In this document: positions 49,296 through 57,845 of the stretch, piece by piece
Numbering within the stretch: the stretch's first letter is position 1
Layout of the letters: each line of letters begins with the position of its first letter
DNA from: Pseudomonas furukawaii
Lineage (GTDB): Bacteria; Pseudomonadota; Gammaproteobacteria; Pseudomonadales; Pseudomonadaceae
Direction of reading: 5' to 3'
Length of the DNA stretch: 64,000 bases
NCBI RefSeq assembly: GCF_002355475.1
Contig: NZ_AP014862.1
Span: 3,844,001 to 3,908,000 of the forward strand
Program-made: the position numbers and the translations under genes
The notes under the pieces: generated by a model
The model's database searches: none
What the model saw: the letters and a program-made list of their open reading frames with translations, nothing else
What the model was told of the DNA's origin: nothing

Positions 49296-49764
49296 CCCTT
49301 TCTCACCTCAAACCCCATCAACACTAAAAACATCGCATCCACTGCCGTAACCCGCCATCAAACAAGCAAACAACAATCCATAACCCTAAAAATAAGCTTT
49401 CGCAACTTAACCCCCGATCACTTCAATCACGACCAACACTCCAACCACAGCAGGTCAAAAATCACTCGCCACTCATATTTTTGACCACCAGAACCACTAA
49501 AGAATACACATCACTTCAATAAAAATTAAAAGTCTTACAACTCAACAGCAATCAACCAAATAAAAACCAGCCCCAGCAAACCCAACTTATTGGATTTTCC
49601 GCCCCAACATAGAAGCCTGAAATACCACCCAAAGAGACAATAAAACCAACTGCAAAATCTAAACAAAAATGCTATACAACTGAAACAACCAAAAGATTAG
49701 CGCTTTCATGATTAGCACAAGTAATTACGCGCGCCAGATAGGCAGAAACAGACGGTAAGGCGAT
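49296..49764. other. AT-rich, A/C-skewed gap between wbpM and ihfB
   Basis: No credible gene on either strand. The plus strand is strikingly A- and C-rich and G-poor. A direct repeat GATTAGC lies at 49695-49701 and 49710-49716. It is the place where P. aeruginosa holds its O-antigen cluster. It may carry the wbpM promoter, which I could not pin down. Confidence 0.6.
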
Positions 49765-49795
49765 TAAAAAACTCAAGCCAAATATTCAAGGCTCG
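49765..49795 (-). terminator. Terminator of ihfB
   Basis: Six-bp stem CGAGCC/GGCTTG (one G-T pair), 10-nt loop, followed on the minus strand by GAGTTTTTTAA. The ihfB stop codon lies in the loop. Confidence 0.6.
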
Positions 49796-50067
49796 TTCAC
49801 TCTATCTCTCAACTCCTTCCCCGGTTTAAAGTGTGGAACGAACTTCCCGTCCAGCCTTACCGACTCACCAGTCTTGGGGTTCCGCCCAACCCTGGGTGCA
49901 CGAAAGTGAAGAGAAAAACTGCCAAAGCCACGAATCTCGATACGGTCCCCCGTGGCCAAGGCCTGAGACATCTGCTCGAGCATGGTCTTGATAGCCAGCT
50001 CTACGTCCTTGGACGATAGCTGGCCCTGATGGGTAACAATTCGTTCGATCAACTCCGACTTGGTCAT
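49786..50067 (-). CDS. ihfB: Integration host factor subunit beta IhfB (HimD)
   Basis: DNA-bending subunit that pairs with IhfA. The 93-residue product starts [21 protein letters not shown] and has the conserved beta-arm signature [22 protein letters not shown] and the C-terminal [14 protein letters not shown]. Normal length. It is downstream of rpsA on the same strand, with a terminator between. Confidence 0.97.
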   Translation of the reverse strand: MTKSELIERIVTHQGQLSSKDVELAIKTMLEQMSQALATGDRIEIRGFGSFSLHFRAPRVGRNPKTGESVRLDGKFVPHFKPGKELRDRVNEP

Positions 50068-50170
50068 GGTTTTCCCTTCTAATTCAAGCGGCTAGATCAG
50101 CTCAATGAGTTTTTAGCACGCCGAGCCACCTTTGAACAGTCCAAAGGCCGGAAGGTAAAACGCAGGCAAC

Positions 50171-50195
50171 AAAAAGGGCGGCCTAGGCCGCCCTT
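50171..50195 (-). terminator. Terminator between rpsA and ihfB
   Basis: Ten-bp arms AAGGGCGGCC/GGCCGCCCTT with a TA centre and TTTTTG on the minus strand, just after the rpsA stop. ihfB therefore needs read-through or its own promoter. Confidence 0.85.
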
Positions 50196-50216
50196 CTTGC
50201 TGATGGTGCAGGGTGA

Positions 50217-51896
50217 TTAGCCCTGGTTCTCCATCTGAGCACGGATCAGGTCACCAATGGTGGTCGGGCCCGTGGACTCGACTTCCTGCTTGCGCAGTTC
50301 CTTCATGGCGTCCTTCTCATCGTCAACGTCCTTGGACTTGACGGAGAGGCTGATTACACGGCTCTTACGGTCGATGCTGATGATCTTGGCTTCGACTTCG
50401 TCGCCTTCCTTGAGCACATTGCGCGCGTCTTCAACGCGGTCACGGCTGATTTCGGAAGCCTTCAGAACGCCTTCGATCTCGCCGCCGAGGCTGATTACAG
50501 CGCCCTTGGCGTCAACTTCCTTCACGAAACCGCGAACGATACTGCCCTTCTCGTGCATGGAGGCGTAGCTGGAGAACGGATCGTCTTCCAGTTGCTTGAT
50601 GCCCAGGGAGATGCGCTCACGCTCCGGATCAACGGAGAGGATGACGGTTTCCAGCTCGTCGCCCTTCTTGAAGCGACGTACGGCTTCCTCGCCAACTTCG
50701 TTCCAGGAGATGTCGGACAGGTGAACCAGACCGTCGATACCACCTTCCAGACCGATGAAGATACCGAAATCAGTGATGGACTTGATGGTGCCGGAGATCT
50801 TGTCGCCCTTGTTGAAGCGGCTGGAGAAATCTTCCCACGGGTTGGATTTGCACTGCTTGATACCCAGGGAGATACGACGACGCTCTTCGTCGATGTCCAG
50901 AACCTGAACTTCCACTTCGTCGCCAACCTGGACGACTTTGGACGGATGGATGTTCTTGTTGGTCCAGTCCATTTCGGACACGTGCACCAGGCCTTCCACA
51001 CCCTCTTCCAGCTCGGCGAAGCAGCCGTAGTCGGTGAGGTTGGTGACGCGGGCAACCACACGGGTGCCTTCCGGGTAACGAGCCTTGATGGCCACCCAAG
51101 GATCTTCGCCCAGCTGCTTCAGACCGAGGGATACGCGATTGCGCTCGCGGTCGAACTTCAGGACCTTCACGTCGATCTCGTCGCCAACGTTGACGATCTC
51201 GGACGGGTGCTTGATGCGCTTCCAGGCCATATCGGTGATGTGCAGCAGACCATCCACGCCGCCCAGGTCAACGAACGCACCGTAGTCGGTGAGGTTCTTG
51301 ACGATACCCTTGACTTGCTGGCCTTCCTGCAGGGATTCCAGCAGAGCTTCGCGCTCGGCGCTGTTCTCGGCTTCCAGGACGCTGCGACGGGAAACGACAA
51401 CGTTGTTGCGCTTCTGATCCAGCTTGATGACCTTGAACTCGAGTTCCTTGCCTTCCAGGTGAGTGGTGTCGCGCACAGGGCGCACATCCACCAGGGAGCC
51501 CGGCAGGAACGCGCGGATGCCGCTGACGTCGACGGTGAAACCGCCCTTGACCTTGCCGTTGATAACGCCCTTGACCACTTCTTCGGCGTTGAAGGCAGCT
51601 TCCAGAACCAGCCAGGATTCGGCACGCTTGGCTTTTTCGCGGGACAGCTTGGTTTCACCGAAGCCATCTTCCACCGCGTCAAGCGCTACGTGGACCTCGT
51701 CACCCACCTTGATGGTCAGCTCGCCCTGTTCGTTGTAGAACTGCTCGACCGGGATGACGCCCTCGGATTTCAGGCCGGCGTGAACGGTAACCCAGTCACC
51801 GTCGATGTCGACCACGATACCGGTGATGATCGCACCGGGCTGCATATCGAGGGATTTCAGGCTTTCTTCAAAAAGTTCTGCAAAGCTTTCGCTCAT
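50217..51896 (-). CDS. rpsA: 30S ribosomal protein S1 RpsA
   Basis: mRNA-binding protein of the 30S subunit, needed for initiation on structured messages. From the ATG at 51896 ([21 protein letters not shown]) it has 559 residues with six S1 OB-fold domains, seen as repeated [20 protein letters not shown]-like units, the normal length. S1 represses its own translation in E. coli through the leader, and a long leader is present here. The usual upstream cmk gene is absent; the next gene is an ArgE-type peptidase. Confidence 0.97.
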   Translation of the reverse strand: MSESFAELFEESLKSLDMQPGAIITGIVVDIDGDWVTVHAGLKSEGVIPVEQFYNEQGELTIKVGDEVHVALDAVEDGFGETKLSREKAKRAESWLVLEAAFNAEEVVKGVINGKVKGGFTVDVSGIRAFLPGSLVDVRPVRDTTHLEGKELEFKVIKLDQKRNNVVVSRRSVLEAENSAEREALLESLQEGQQVKGIVKNLTDYGAFVDLGGVDGLLHITDMAWKRIKHPSEIVNVGDEIDVKVLKFDRERNRVSLGLKQLGEDPWVAIKARYPEGTRVVARVTNLTDYGCFAELEEGVEGLVHVSEMDWTNKNIHPSKVVQVGDEVEVQVLDIDEERRRISLGIKQCKSNPWEDFSSRFNKGDKISGTIKSITDFGIFIGLEGGIDGLVHLSDISWNEVGEEAVRRFKKGDELETVILSVDPERERISLGIKQLEDDPFSSYASMHEKGSIVRGFVKEVDAKGAVISLGGEIEGVLKASEISRDRVEDARNVLKEGDEVEAKIISIDRKSRVISLSVKSKDVDDEKDAMKELRKQEVESTGPTTIGDLIRAQMENQG

Positions 51897-52106
51897 GTTA
51901 ATACCTGTAGTCAAAGGCCGTTCAAGGCCTTATTCCGCACTCCAGCCAATGCGGTCTGATCAGCAATAAGAGGCAACGGGAATCGAAGCTGGTATTCCAC
52001 GCCGCCCCGGCGGCGCCTCAACCGACAAAGCCGGATGAGACGCAAAAACTCGGGATTGACATTGACTCTTTTGACCTTCGGACGAAGGAATCGAGCCAAC
52101 ATAAGG
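51897..52106 (-). promoter_or_regulatory. Long rpsA mRNA leader
   Basis: About 210 nt untranslated between the predicted start site and the rpsA ATG. GC-rich elements such as GGCGCCGCC and CCGGGGCGGC could pair. In E. coli the rpsA leader folds to let S1 control its own synthesis; the same is likely here but I did not derive a full fold. A short open frame runs through it but looks non-coding. Confidence 0.5.
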
Positions 52107-52112
52107 TCTGGA

Positions 52113-52141
52113 ATGTTAGCAATGGGAAGGGACGCCGTCAA
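52113..52141 (-). promoter_or_regulatory. Sigma-70 promoter of rpsA
   Basis: On the minus strand TTGACG, a 17-bp spacer and TAACAT with a TG upstream of the -10. It begins 36 bp after the argE-like stop, so rpsA has its own promoter despite the altered upstream neighbour. Confidence 0.8.
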
Positions 52142-52176
52142 TTGCGCACCCCAGGCCGGTCAAGGGGTGCGACAGT

Positions 52177-53349
52177 CTACAGCAGCTCGTCCGTCGACTG
52201 CAGATGATGCGCCAGGCGGCGCAGCATGGCGTCGCAGCCGGACAACTGCTCGAGGCTGACGAACTCATCCGGCTTGTGCCCCTGATCCATGCTCCCGGGC
52301 CCGCACACCACGGTGGGAATGCCTGCCTGGTCGAACAGCCCGCCTTCCGTACCAAAGGCCACGGTGCCGAACTCGCTGGAACCACTGAGCATGGCCAGCA
52401 GACGAGCGGCGGCACTCTCGACGGGCGTAGCCAGCCCGGGATAGGCGCTCAGCGCGCTGAACCGAATGCCGGTATCCGCCTGCACCGCGCGCATCCGTGG
52501 CTCCAGCTCCGTTTCGGCATAGCACTGCAACTGAACGGCGACGTCCTGTGCATCGAAGTCCGGCAAGGCACGCACCTCGAAATCGAACTCGCACTCGGCC
52601 GGCACGATGTTCAGCGCCCTGCCCCCCTTGATGACCCCGGTCTGGACGGTGGAGAACGGTGGGTCGAATCGCCGGTCATGCCGCTCCGGCCGCGCCAGTT
52701 CGCCGCCAATCTCGCCCAGCCGACCGATCAGCCGAGCCGCGTACTCGATGGCGTTCACGCCATAGGGCGCATAGGCGGAATGGCACGCCGCCCCCTTGAC
52801 CTGGCAGCGCATGGCCAGCTTGCCCTTGTGCCCGAGCACCGGCTTCAGCTCAGTGGGCTCGCCGATCAGACAGATGAGCGGCTTGTGTGGCCGCCGCTCC
52901 AGCTCCGCCAACATGGGTCGCACCCCCAGGCAACCCACCTCCTCGTCATAGGAGAAAGCGAGGTGGACCGGTGTCTTGAGGGGGCGCTCGAGGAATGCCG
53001 GCACCGCGGCCAGCACCGAGGCGATGAACCCCTTCATGTCCGCCGTACCCCGGCCATAGAGGCGGCCATCGCGCTCGGTCAGGCGAAAGGGCTCCAGGGT
53101 CCAGGCCTGGCCGTCCACCGGCACCACATCCGTGTGCCCCGACAGCACGACGCCACCTCGGTCGCGTGGACCCAGGGTGGCGAAGAGGTTGGCCTTGGTG
53201 CCCTCGGCATTGTGGAAGAGCTCGCTGTCCACACCGAAACCCGCCAGGTAATCACGGATGAAGGCGATCAGCTCCAGGTTGGAGTCACGGCTGACGGTGG
53301 CGAATCCGATCAGCCGCTCCAGCAGGTCACGACTGGACGGCTCATTCAT
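52177..53349 (-). CDS. ArgE-type M20 amidohydrolase
   Basis: Zinc-dependent deacylase of the M20 family, closest in layout to N-acetylornithine deacetylase. The 390-residue product has the metal ligands in SGHTDVVP, GRGTADMKG and YDEEVGCLG and the C-terminal FGTEGGLFDQAG. It overlaps the DUF1028 gene by 8 nt and lies in an operon with RidA and a flavin monooxygenase, so the substrate may be an N-acyl compound of that pathway rather than arginine; pseudomonads make ornithine with ArgJ. I therefore give no symbol. Confidence 0.85.
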   Translation of the reverse strand: MNEPSSRDLLERLIGFATVSRDSNLELIAFIRDYLAGFGVDSELFHNAEGTKANLFATLGPRDRGGVVLSGHTDVVPVDGQAWTLEPFRLTERDGRLYGRGTADMKGFIASVLAAVPAFLERPLKTPVHLAFSYDEEVGCLGVRPMLAELERRPHKPLICLIGEPTELKPVLGHKGKLAMRCQVKGAACHSAYAPYGVNAIEYAARLIGRLGEIGGELARPERHDRRFDPPFSTVQTGVIKGGRALNIVPAECEFDFEVRALPDFDAQDVAVQLQCYAETELEPRMRAVQADTGIRFSALSAYPGLATPVESAAARLLAMLSGSSEFGTVAFGTEGGLFDQAGIPTVVCGPGSMDQGHKPDEFVSLEQLSGCDAMLRRLAHHLQSTDELL

Positions 53350-54019
53350 CGCCCGGCACCCCGTAGCTGGGCGCTGCCGTCGGGTCCAGCGCCCGGGTTA
53401 CATAATCCTGCATCTGGGGGCGATAGGCCTGCCAGAGCGCATCCAGGCAACCGATGGGGTCTTCGTCAGCCCAGTCCACGCGCAGATCGACGATGGGCCA
53501 GGTCAGGTCGCCCACCACCTTGAGCGCCGCCGAATGGACCGGCCCGGCCTCACCCCCGGCGGCCATCGCCCCGTGCATGGCCGCCAGCAACCGCTCCGCC
53601 AGAAGGCCCGGCGTCGCCTCGAACGCCTGCACCATCGCCTCGATCACCCGGATATCGGCCAGCAGGTTCCCGGCGGCGACGCACTGCTCCCCTGCCACCG
53701 CGTTGTGCACCCCCAGGGCCTCGCTGCCGCTGAACAACGCGGTCCGACCCTGGGCATCGATGACCGTCACCTGACGGTACTGGCTCCAGCCGTTGGTGCT
53801 GAGTGCCCGGTCGAGCGCCACCGCCGGCTCGCACTGCTGGGCGTCCAGCAGATCGAGGATCTGCGGGCCAAGCGCCGGCAGGGTGACGTTCTGGGTCGCC
53901 ACCGCGCCAACGCCGGCTCGCACCCAGGGACAACGGGCTCCCACGGCGATGCTGGAGGAGCTGATGGCGATGCCGAGCTGCCCGGTTTCAGGGCAGCGTC
54001 CGATAATGGAGAACGTCAT
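53342..54019 (-). CDS. DUF1028 Ntn-hydrolase-fold protein
   Basis: A 225-residue member of the DUF1028 family, thought to have an N-terminal-nucleophile hydrolase fold but with no settled reaction. It starts MTFSIIGRCPETGQLGIAISS and keeps the conserved SIAVGARCPWVRAGVGAVATQN and the FSGSEALGVHNAVAGEQCVAAGN segments. It begins 10 nt after ridA and overlaps the M20 gene by 8 nt. DUF1028, RidA and M20 genes often occur together in catabolic clusters. Confidence 0.85.
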   Translation of the reverse strand: MTFSIIGRCPETGQLGIAISSSSIAVGARCPWVRAGVGAVATQNVTLPALGPQILDLLDAQQCEPAVALDRALSTNGWSQYRQVTVIDAQGRTALFSGSEALGVHNAVAGEQCVAAGNLLADIRVIEAMVQAFEATPGLLAERLLAAMHGAMAAGGEAGPVHSAALKVVGDLTWPIVDLRVDWADEDPIGCLDALWQAYRPQMQDYVTRALDPTAAPSYGVPGDE

Positions 54020-54029
54020 GTCCTGCTCC

Positions 54030-54461
54030 TCAGGCCTTGGCCGGCTGCCAGTTATCCGGAATCACCGCGATCACGTCGATTTCCATCAGCCACTGGGGCT
54101 GGCCCAGCGCGGAAACCACCAGCCCGGTGGAAATCGGGAAGACGCCCTTCAGCCACTTGCCGACTTCCTGGTAGACCGGCTCGCGGTAGCGCGGATCGAT
54201 CAGGTAGGTGGTGGTCTTGACGATGTGCGACAGGTCGCTGCCCGCCTCTTCCAGCAGCTGCTTGACGTTTCTCATCGCCTGCTCGGTCTGGGCACGGGGA
54301 TCGCCCAAGCCCACCAGGCGCCCCTCGAAATCAGTGCCTACCTGGCCACGCACGTACACGGTATTGCCGGCGCGCACGGCCTGGCACAGGTCATTGTCCA
54401 GCGACTGGTTCGGGTAGGTGTCCTTGGTGTTGAACATGCGGATGCGGGTATGGGTCGGCAT
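54030..54461 (-). CDS. RidA/YjgF family protein
   Basis: Small trimeric protein that hydrolyses reactive enamine/imine intermediates. The 143-residue product carries the family core (NTVYVRGQVGTDFEG, QTEQAMRNVKQLLEEAG) and a C-terminal VEIDVIAVIPD-like MEIDVIAVIP strand; the ligand-binding Arg usual in the RidA subgroup is not certain, so it may belong to a Rid1-7 subgroup. It sits between the monooxygenase and DUF1028 genes in one operon, with the start ATG at 54461. Confidence 0.88.
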   Translation of the reverse strand: MPTHTRIRMFNTKDTYPNQSLDNDLCQAVRAGNTVYVRGQVGTDFEGRLVGLGDPRAQTEQAMRNVKQLLEEAGSDLSHIVKTTTYLIDPRYREPVYQEVGKWLKGVFPISTGLVVSALGQPQWLMEIDVIAVIPDNWQPAKA

Positions 54462-54532
54462 CGTTCGTATTCCTCTGTTCCTATGGATTCAAGGGAGCGC
54501 CGGCAGCTGGGCCGGCGGCTCCGGACAAGGGG

Positions 54533-55852
54533 TTATTCCGCCGCCTGGCGCTGCTTGGCGTCGCGGTAGGCGAGGTACTTGCGCTGGGTGGCGATGTGGT
54601 CGGCGATATGCTTGGCGTCGTGCCATACGCCCCAGATGAAGGTGGAGCCCCGGCGCGACAGCCAAGGCAGCCCGACGAAATAGACGCCCGGCTCGCAGGA
54701 CACCCCGCGCTGGTGCAGCGGCTTGCCACTGGCATCGAAGGCATTGACCTTCAACCAGCTGAAATCCACCGAGTACCCGGTCGCCCAGATGATGGACGTC
54801 ACGCCCGCCCCGGCCAGATCGAGTTCCAGCACCGGATTGCGCACGCACTCGGGCAACGGCAGGAAATCGCGGGCCTCGGGCTCTTCCGGCAGATCCAGGC
54901 CGTTACGGGCGACATAGGCATCCGCAGCGTCCAGCAACGACAGGTAGTTCTCATCGCCACGGGCGAGGTTGTCCGCCAGATCCTGCTGGAAGCTCACAAC
55001 GCCATCGTTGAAGGCCTTGGTCAGGCCAACCAGGGTAATGCCCTGCTGGGCCAGCGCGCGGAAGTCCACGGTGTGGCCGCCGCGTGCACCGCTCACCGCG
55101 ATGGTCACGTGTTCCTTGCCCGGTTTGCTCGCCGGAGCGTCCCACTCGCCGAGCACGCCCAGCCACCAGCAGAAATCGCGATTGCGGTAGGCGCGCGGAG
55201 GGCGGTCGTGGGGGCCGACCGACAGGTACACCTGGCGCCCGGCGCGGTTCAGCTCATCGGCGATCTGCACACCCGACGAGCCCGCCCCCACCACCAGCAC
55301 AGCCCCCTCGGGCAACTGCTGCGGGTTGTAGTAGGCCGCAGAGTGAATCTGCATGATCCGCTCGTCCTTGGGCGCGATGGCCGGAATGACCGGGCGTTGG
55401 AAGGGGCCGGTGGCGGATACCACGCGGTTGGCCTCGATCACGCCCTCGGACGTCTGGATGGTGAATCCCGGGCGATCGGCATTGCGCACCACCGACTTCA
55501 CCTCGACGCCCGTGCGAATGGGCGCGTCGAACAGTCGGGCATAGGCCTCGAAGTAGTCGGCGACCTGGTCCTTGGAAGCGAAGGCATCGGGATCCAGCCC
55601 CTCGAATTCCAGGCCGGGGAAGCGGTCGTGCCAGGCCGGGCCATTGGCCACCAGGGAATCCCAGCGCCCGGTACGCCAGGCTTCCGCGATACGGTTGCGC
55701 TCCAGGACCAGGTGAGGCACGCCGAGCTTGGTCAGGTGTTCGCTCATGGCCACGCCGGCCTGACCGGCGCCCACCACAAGCGTATCGATCTCGGTTTTCT
55801 CTACGGCTACGCCTGTGAGGTTATTCAGGGCGGTCTGATTCAGATCGGTCAT
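54533..55852 (-). CDS. Flavin-containing monooxygenase, FAD/NADPH
   Basis: A 439-residue flavoprotein with an N-terminal FAD dinucleotide motif (DTLVVGAGQAGVAMSEHL), the second nucleotide motif (VLVVGAGSSGVQIADEL), and a C-terminal ATGYSVDFSWL. It belongs to the FMO/YUC-like group of single-component monooxygenases; an FxGxxxHxxxY-type site is seen only as FQRPVIPAI, which is weak. The ATG at 55852 gives MTDLNQTALNNL. It leads a four-gene minus-strand operon. The substrate is unknown; an amine, sulfur or ketone oxidation feeding an RidA-sensitive intermediate is a guess. Confidence 0.88.
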   Translation of the reverse strand: MTDLNQTALNNLTGVAVEKTEIDTLVVGAGQAGVAMSEHLTKLGVPHLVLERNRIAEAWRTGRWDSLVANGPAWHDRFPGLEFEGLDPDAFASKDQVADYFEAYARLFDAPIRTGVEVKSVVRNADRPGFTIQTSEGVIEANRVVSATGPFQRPVIPAIAPKDERIMQIHSAAYYNPQQLPEGAVLVVGAGSSGVQIADELNRAGRQVYLSVGPHDRPPRAYRNRDFCWWLGVLGEWDAPASKPGKEHVTIAVSGARGGHTVDFRALAQQGITLVGLTKAFNDGVVSFQQDLADNLARGDENYLSLLDAADAYVARNGLDLPEEPEARDFLPLPECVRNPVLELDLAGAGVTSIIWATGYSVDFSWLKVNAFDASGKPLHQRGVSCEPGVYFVGLPWLSRRGSTFIWGVWHDAKHIADHIATQRKYLAYRDAKQRQAAE

Positions 55853-55948
55853 CGCTTGCCTCCTCGGATACTGATCGTTCTTGTTCTGCAGTTGCGGCTG
55901 TCTGTTGGGGTTGGCCGCATTCTGTTCAGAGCGAGGAGTTCGCGAAAT

Positions 55949-56049
55949 TATGATTTTTGTAGTCGCTGGCTAGGAAAAAGCTGGATGGTGTGAAACGCCC
56001 ACAGGCCGCGCCGCACAAGGCCTCCCCCATAGTTTTTTTAGTCTCTGGC
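55949..56049 (-). promoter_or_regulatory. Pair of imperfect direct repeats upstream of the monooxygenase operon
   Basis: Two 22-bp copies at 55949-55970 and 56028-56049 share 17 of 22 bases (TAGTC then CTGGC in plus orientation), 79 bp apart. The first overlaps a CATAAT -10-like element on the minus strand. They look like two sites for an operon-specific regulator; no regulator gene is adjacent. The rest of 55853-56170 holds nothing recognisable. Confidence 0.4.
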
Positions 56050-56170
56050 ACGACAAATAAGATGGCTCCTTGCCCCACTCCGGCCTGGGTGGCGCGCGCA
56101 GCCCCGGTTCATCCCAGCCCGACCTCCACCGATCGCCTGGCCATTGTCGGCTGCCCGTCTCTCCTGATAT

Positions 56171-56186
56171 CTGTATGAATACACAG
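56171..56186 (+). promoter_or_regulatory. LexA box before the FAN1-type nuclease gene
   Basis: CTGTATGAATACACAG, matching CTGT-N8-ACAG, 25 bp before the nuclease ATG. Flanks (TGATAT before, TA after) match those of the second box at 60928. Confidence 0.85.
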
Positions 56187-56211
56187 TAATCCACCGCCCC
56201 TCCGCGCCGAC

Positions 56212-57843
56212 ATGCCCGCCGCCCTCGAAGACCCCTTCTACTACCTGAACAACTTCCACACGGTGCTGGACTGGATCAGCGATCGCTACAGCGACCTGCT
56301 GAACGCCGATGAATCGACCTTCATCGCCTGCTTTCGCGCCTTGCCCCGCCCTTCCCAGGCACTGCTGGTGCGAATGGTCATGCGCAAGGGTGAGCTGTTC
56401 CGCGCCAGCAAACTGAACTACGTGGAGATCGGCGAGACCCGGCAAGCGGCGGCTCCCCTGGTCGAACTGGGCTGGATCGACGCCGAGCCCGTTCTGGAAC
56501 TCACGCAGCTCTTCGGCCTGCTCACCCTGGGCGAGATCGACGCCTGTTTCGGCAAGGTCCCCGGTCGCAAGGCCGAACGCCTGGAAGCCCTGCTCCAGCA
56601 GCAACATCCGGCGAGACGTTTCGCGGACTGGTACCCGGCCAGCACCGACTGCGTCTATGCCCTCAACCTGATGGACACCTGCGATCGGCTGCGGCTGATG
56701 TTCTTCGGCAATCTCTACCAGGACTGGTCGGAATTCGTCTTGGCGGACCTGGGTATCTACCAGTACGAACGCGTGGAGATCGACGCCGCCGCGCGGGGCT
56801 TCCGGGAGCGCGCCGACCTCGAGTACTACCTGCGCCTGCACCGCTGGCGCGAGCGCTTCGAGGCGGGCGACAGCCTCGATGCCCTCCTCCCGGAACTCCC
56901 CCTCGAAGCCCATCCCAACCCCTGGCTGGACGCTCGCCGACGCAAGCTGCTGTTCCAGGTGGGCCAGCACTGCGAGCGCTGCGACCTGTCCGAGGCGGCG
57001 CTCGACCTCTATGCGCTCTGCAACTACCCCGGTGCGCGGGTCCGGCGCATCCGGGTGCTGGAGAAACGGGACGACCCAGAGGGCGCCTTCGCCCTGGCGC
57101 AGGAGGCCACTGCGGCGCCCGTTAACGAGGAGGAAGCGCAACACCTCGCGCGCATCCTGCCGCGACTGCGACGAAAGCTGGGTCTGCCCAAGGCGCCGCC
57201 GACACCCCGGGCGCCGGTCCAGCGCATCGACCTGGTGCTGCCCAGGCCGCCCGAGCCCCTCTCGGTGGAACACGCCGTGCTGCTGCATTTCCACCAGGAC
57301 GCGGCCCCCGTGCACTACGTGGAGAACACCCTGCTCAACTCCCTGTTCGGGCTGCTCTGCTGGGACGCCATCTTCGCCCCGCTGCCGGGTGCCTTCTTCC
57401 ACCCCTTCCACAACGGCCCTGCGGACCTCCTCAGCCCGGACTTCCATGCCCGCCGCGCCGAACGCTTCGAGGCCTGCCTGGCGCAGCTGGACAGCGGCGA
57501 ATACCGCACCCGCATCCGCAGCACCCATGCCGCCAAGCAGGGCCTGCAGTCTCCCTTCGTCTACTGGGGCAACCTGGATGAAACCCTCCTGGAACAGGCG
57601 CTGGCGTGCCTGCCGGCCGCACAGTTGAAAGCCTGTTTCCAGCGCCTGCTCGCCGACATCAAGGCCAACCGCGCCGGCCTGCCGGACCTGATCCAGTTCT
57701 GGCCGGACCAGGGCCGCTATCGCCTCATCGAAGTGAAAGGCCCTGGCGACCGCCTGCAGGACAACCAACTGCGCTGGCTGGAGTTCTGCGCCCAGCAAGG
57801 AATTCCCGTGGAAGTCTGTTACGTGCAATGGGCGGACGCCTGA
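56212..57843 (+). CDS. FAN1-type VRR-NUC structure-specific nuclease
   Basis: Predicted 5'-flap/crosslink repair nuclease like P. aeruginosa FAN1. The 543-residue product has an N-terminal helical and SAP-like region, a TPR-like middle (about 200-330) and a C-terminal VRR-NUC domain (about 435-543) with a complete PD-(D/E)XK site: Asp492, Glu507 and Lys509 (GLPD ... IEVKGPGD). Start ATG at 56212 gives MPAALEDPFYYLNNF; no clear ribosome site precedes it. LexA box just upstream; the helicase gene starts 2 nt after the stop. From memory this is the PA1044 type pair, known to be SOS-induced. Confidence 0.9.
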   Translation: MPAALEDPFYYLNNFHTVLDWISDRYSDLLNADESTFIACFRALPRPSQALLVRMVMRKGELFRASKLNYVEIGETRQAAAPLVELGWIDAEPVLELTQLFGLLTLGEIDACFGKVPGRKAERLEALLQQQHPARRFADWYPASTDCVYALNLMDTCDRLRLMFFGNLYQDWSEFVLADLGIYQYERVEIDAAARGFRERADLEYYLRLHRWRERFEAGDSLDALLPELPLEAHPNPWLDARRRKLLFQVGQHCERCDLSEAALDLYALCNYPGARVRRIRVLEKRDDPEGAFALAQEATAAPVNEEEAQHLARILPRLRRKLGLPKAPPTPRAPVQRIDLVLPRPPEPLSVEHAVLLHFHQDAAPVHYVENTLLNSLFGLLCWDAIFAPLPGAFFHPFHNGPADLLSPDFHARRAERFEACLAQLDSGEYRTRIRSTHAAKQGLQSPFVYWGNLDETLLEQALACLPAAQLKACFQRLLADIKANRAGLPDLIQFWPDQGRYRLIEVKGPGDRLQDNQLRWLEFCAQQGIPVEVCYVQWADA

Positions 57844-57845
57844 GC

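Noticed and set aside
51911-52141. 76-codon frame in the rpsA leader
   Set aside because: Runs through the promoter and leader, with no ribosome site and no family resemblance, including to cmk.
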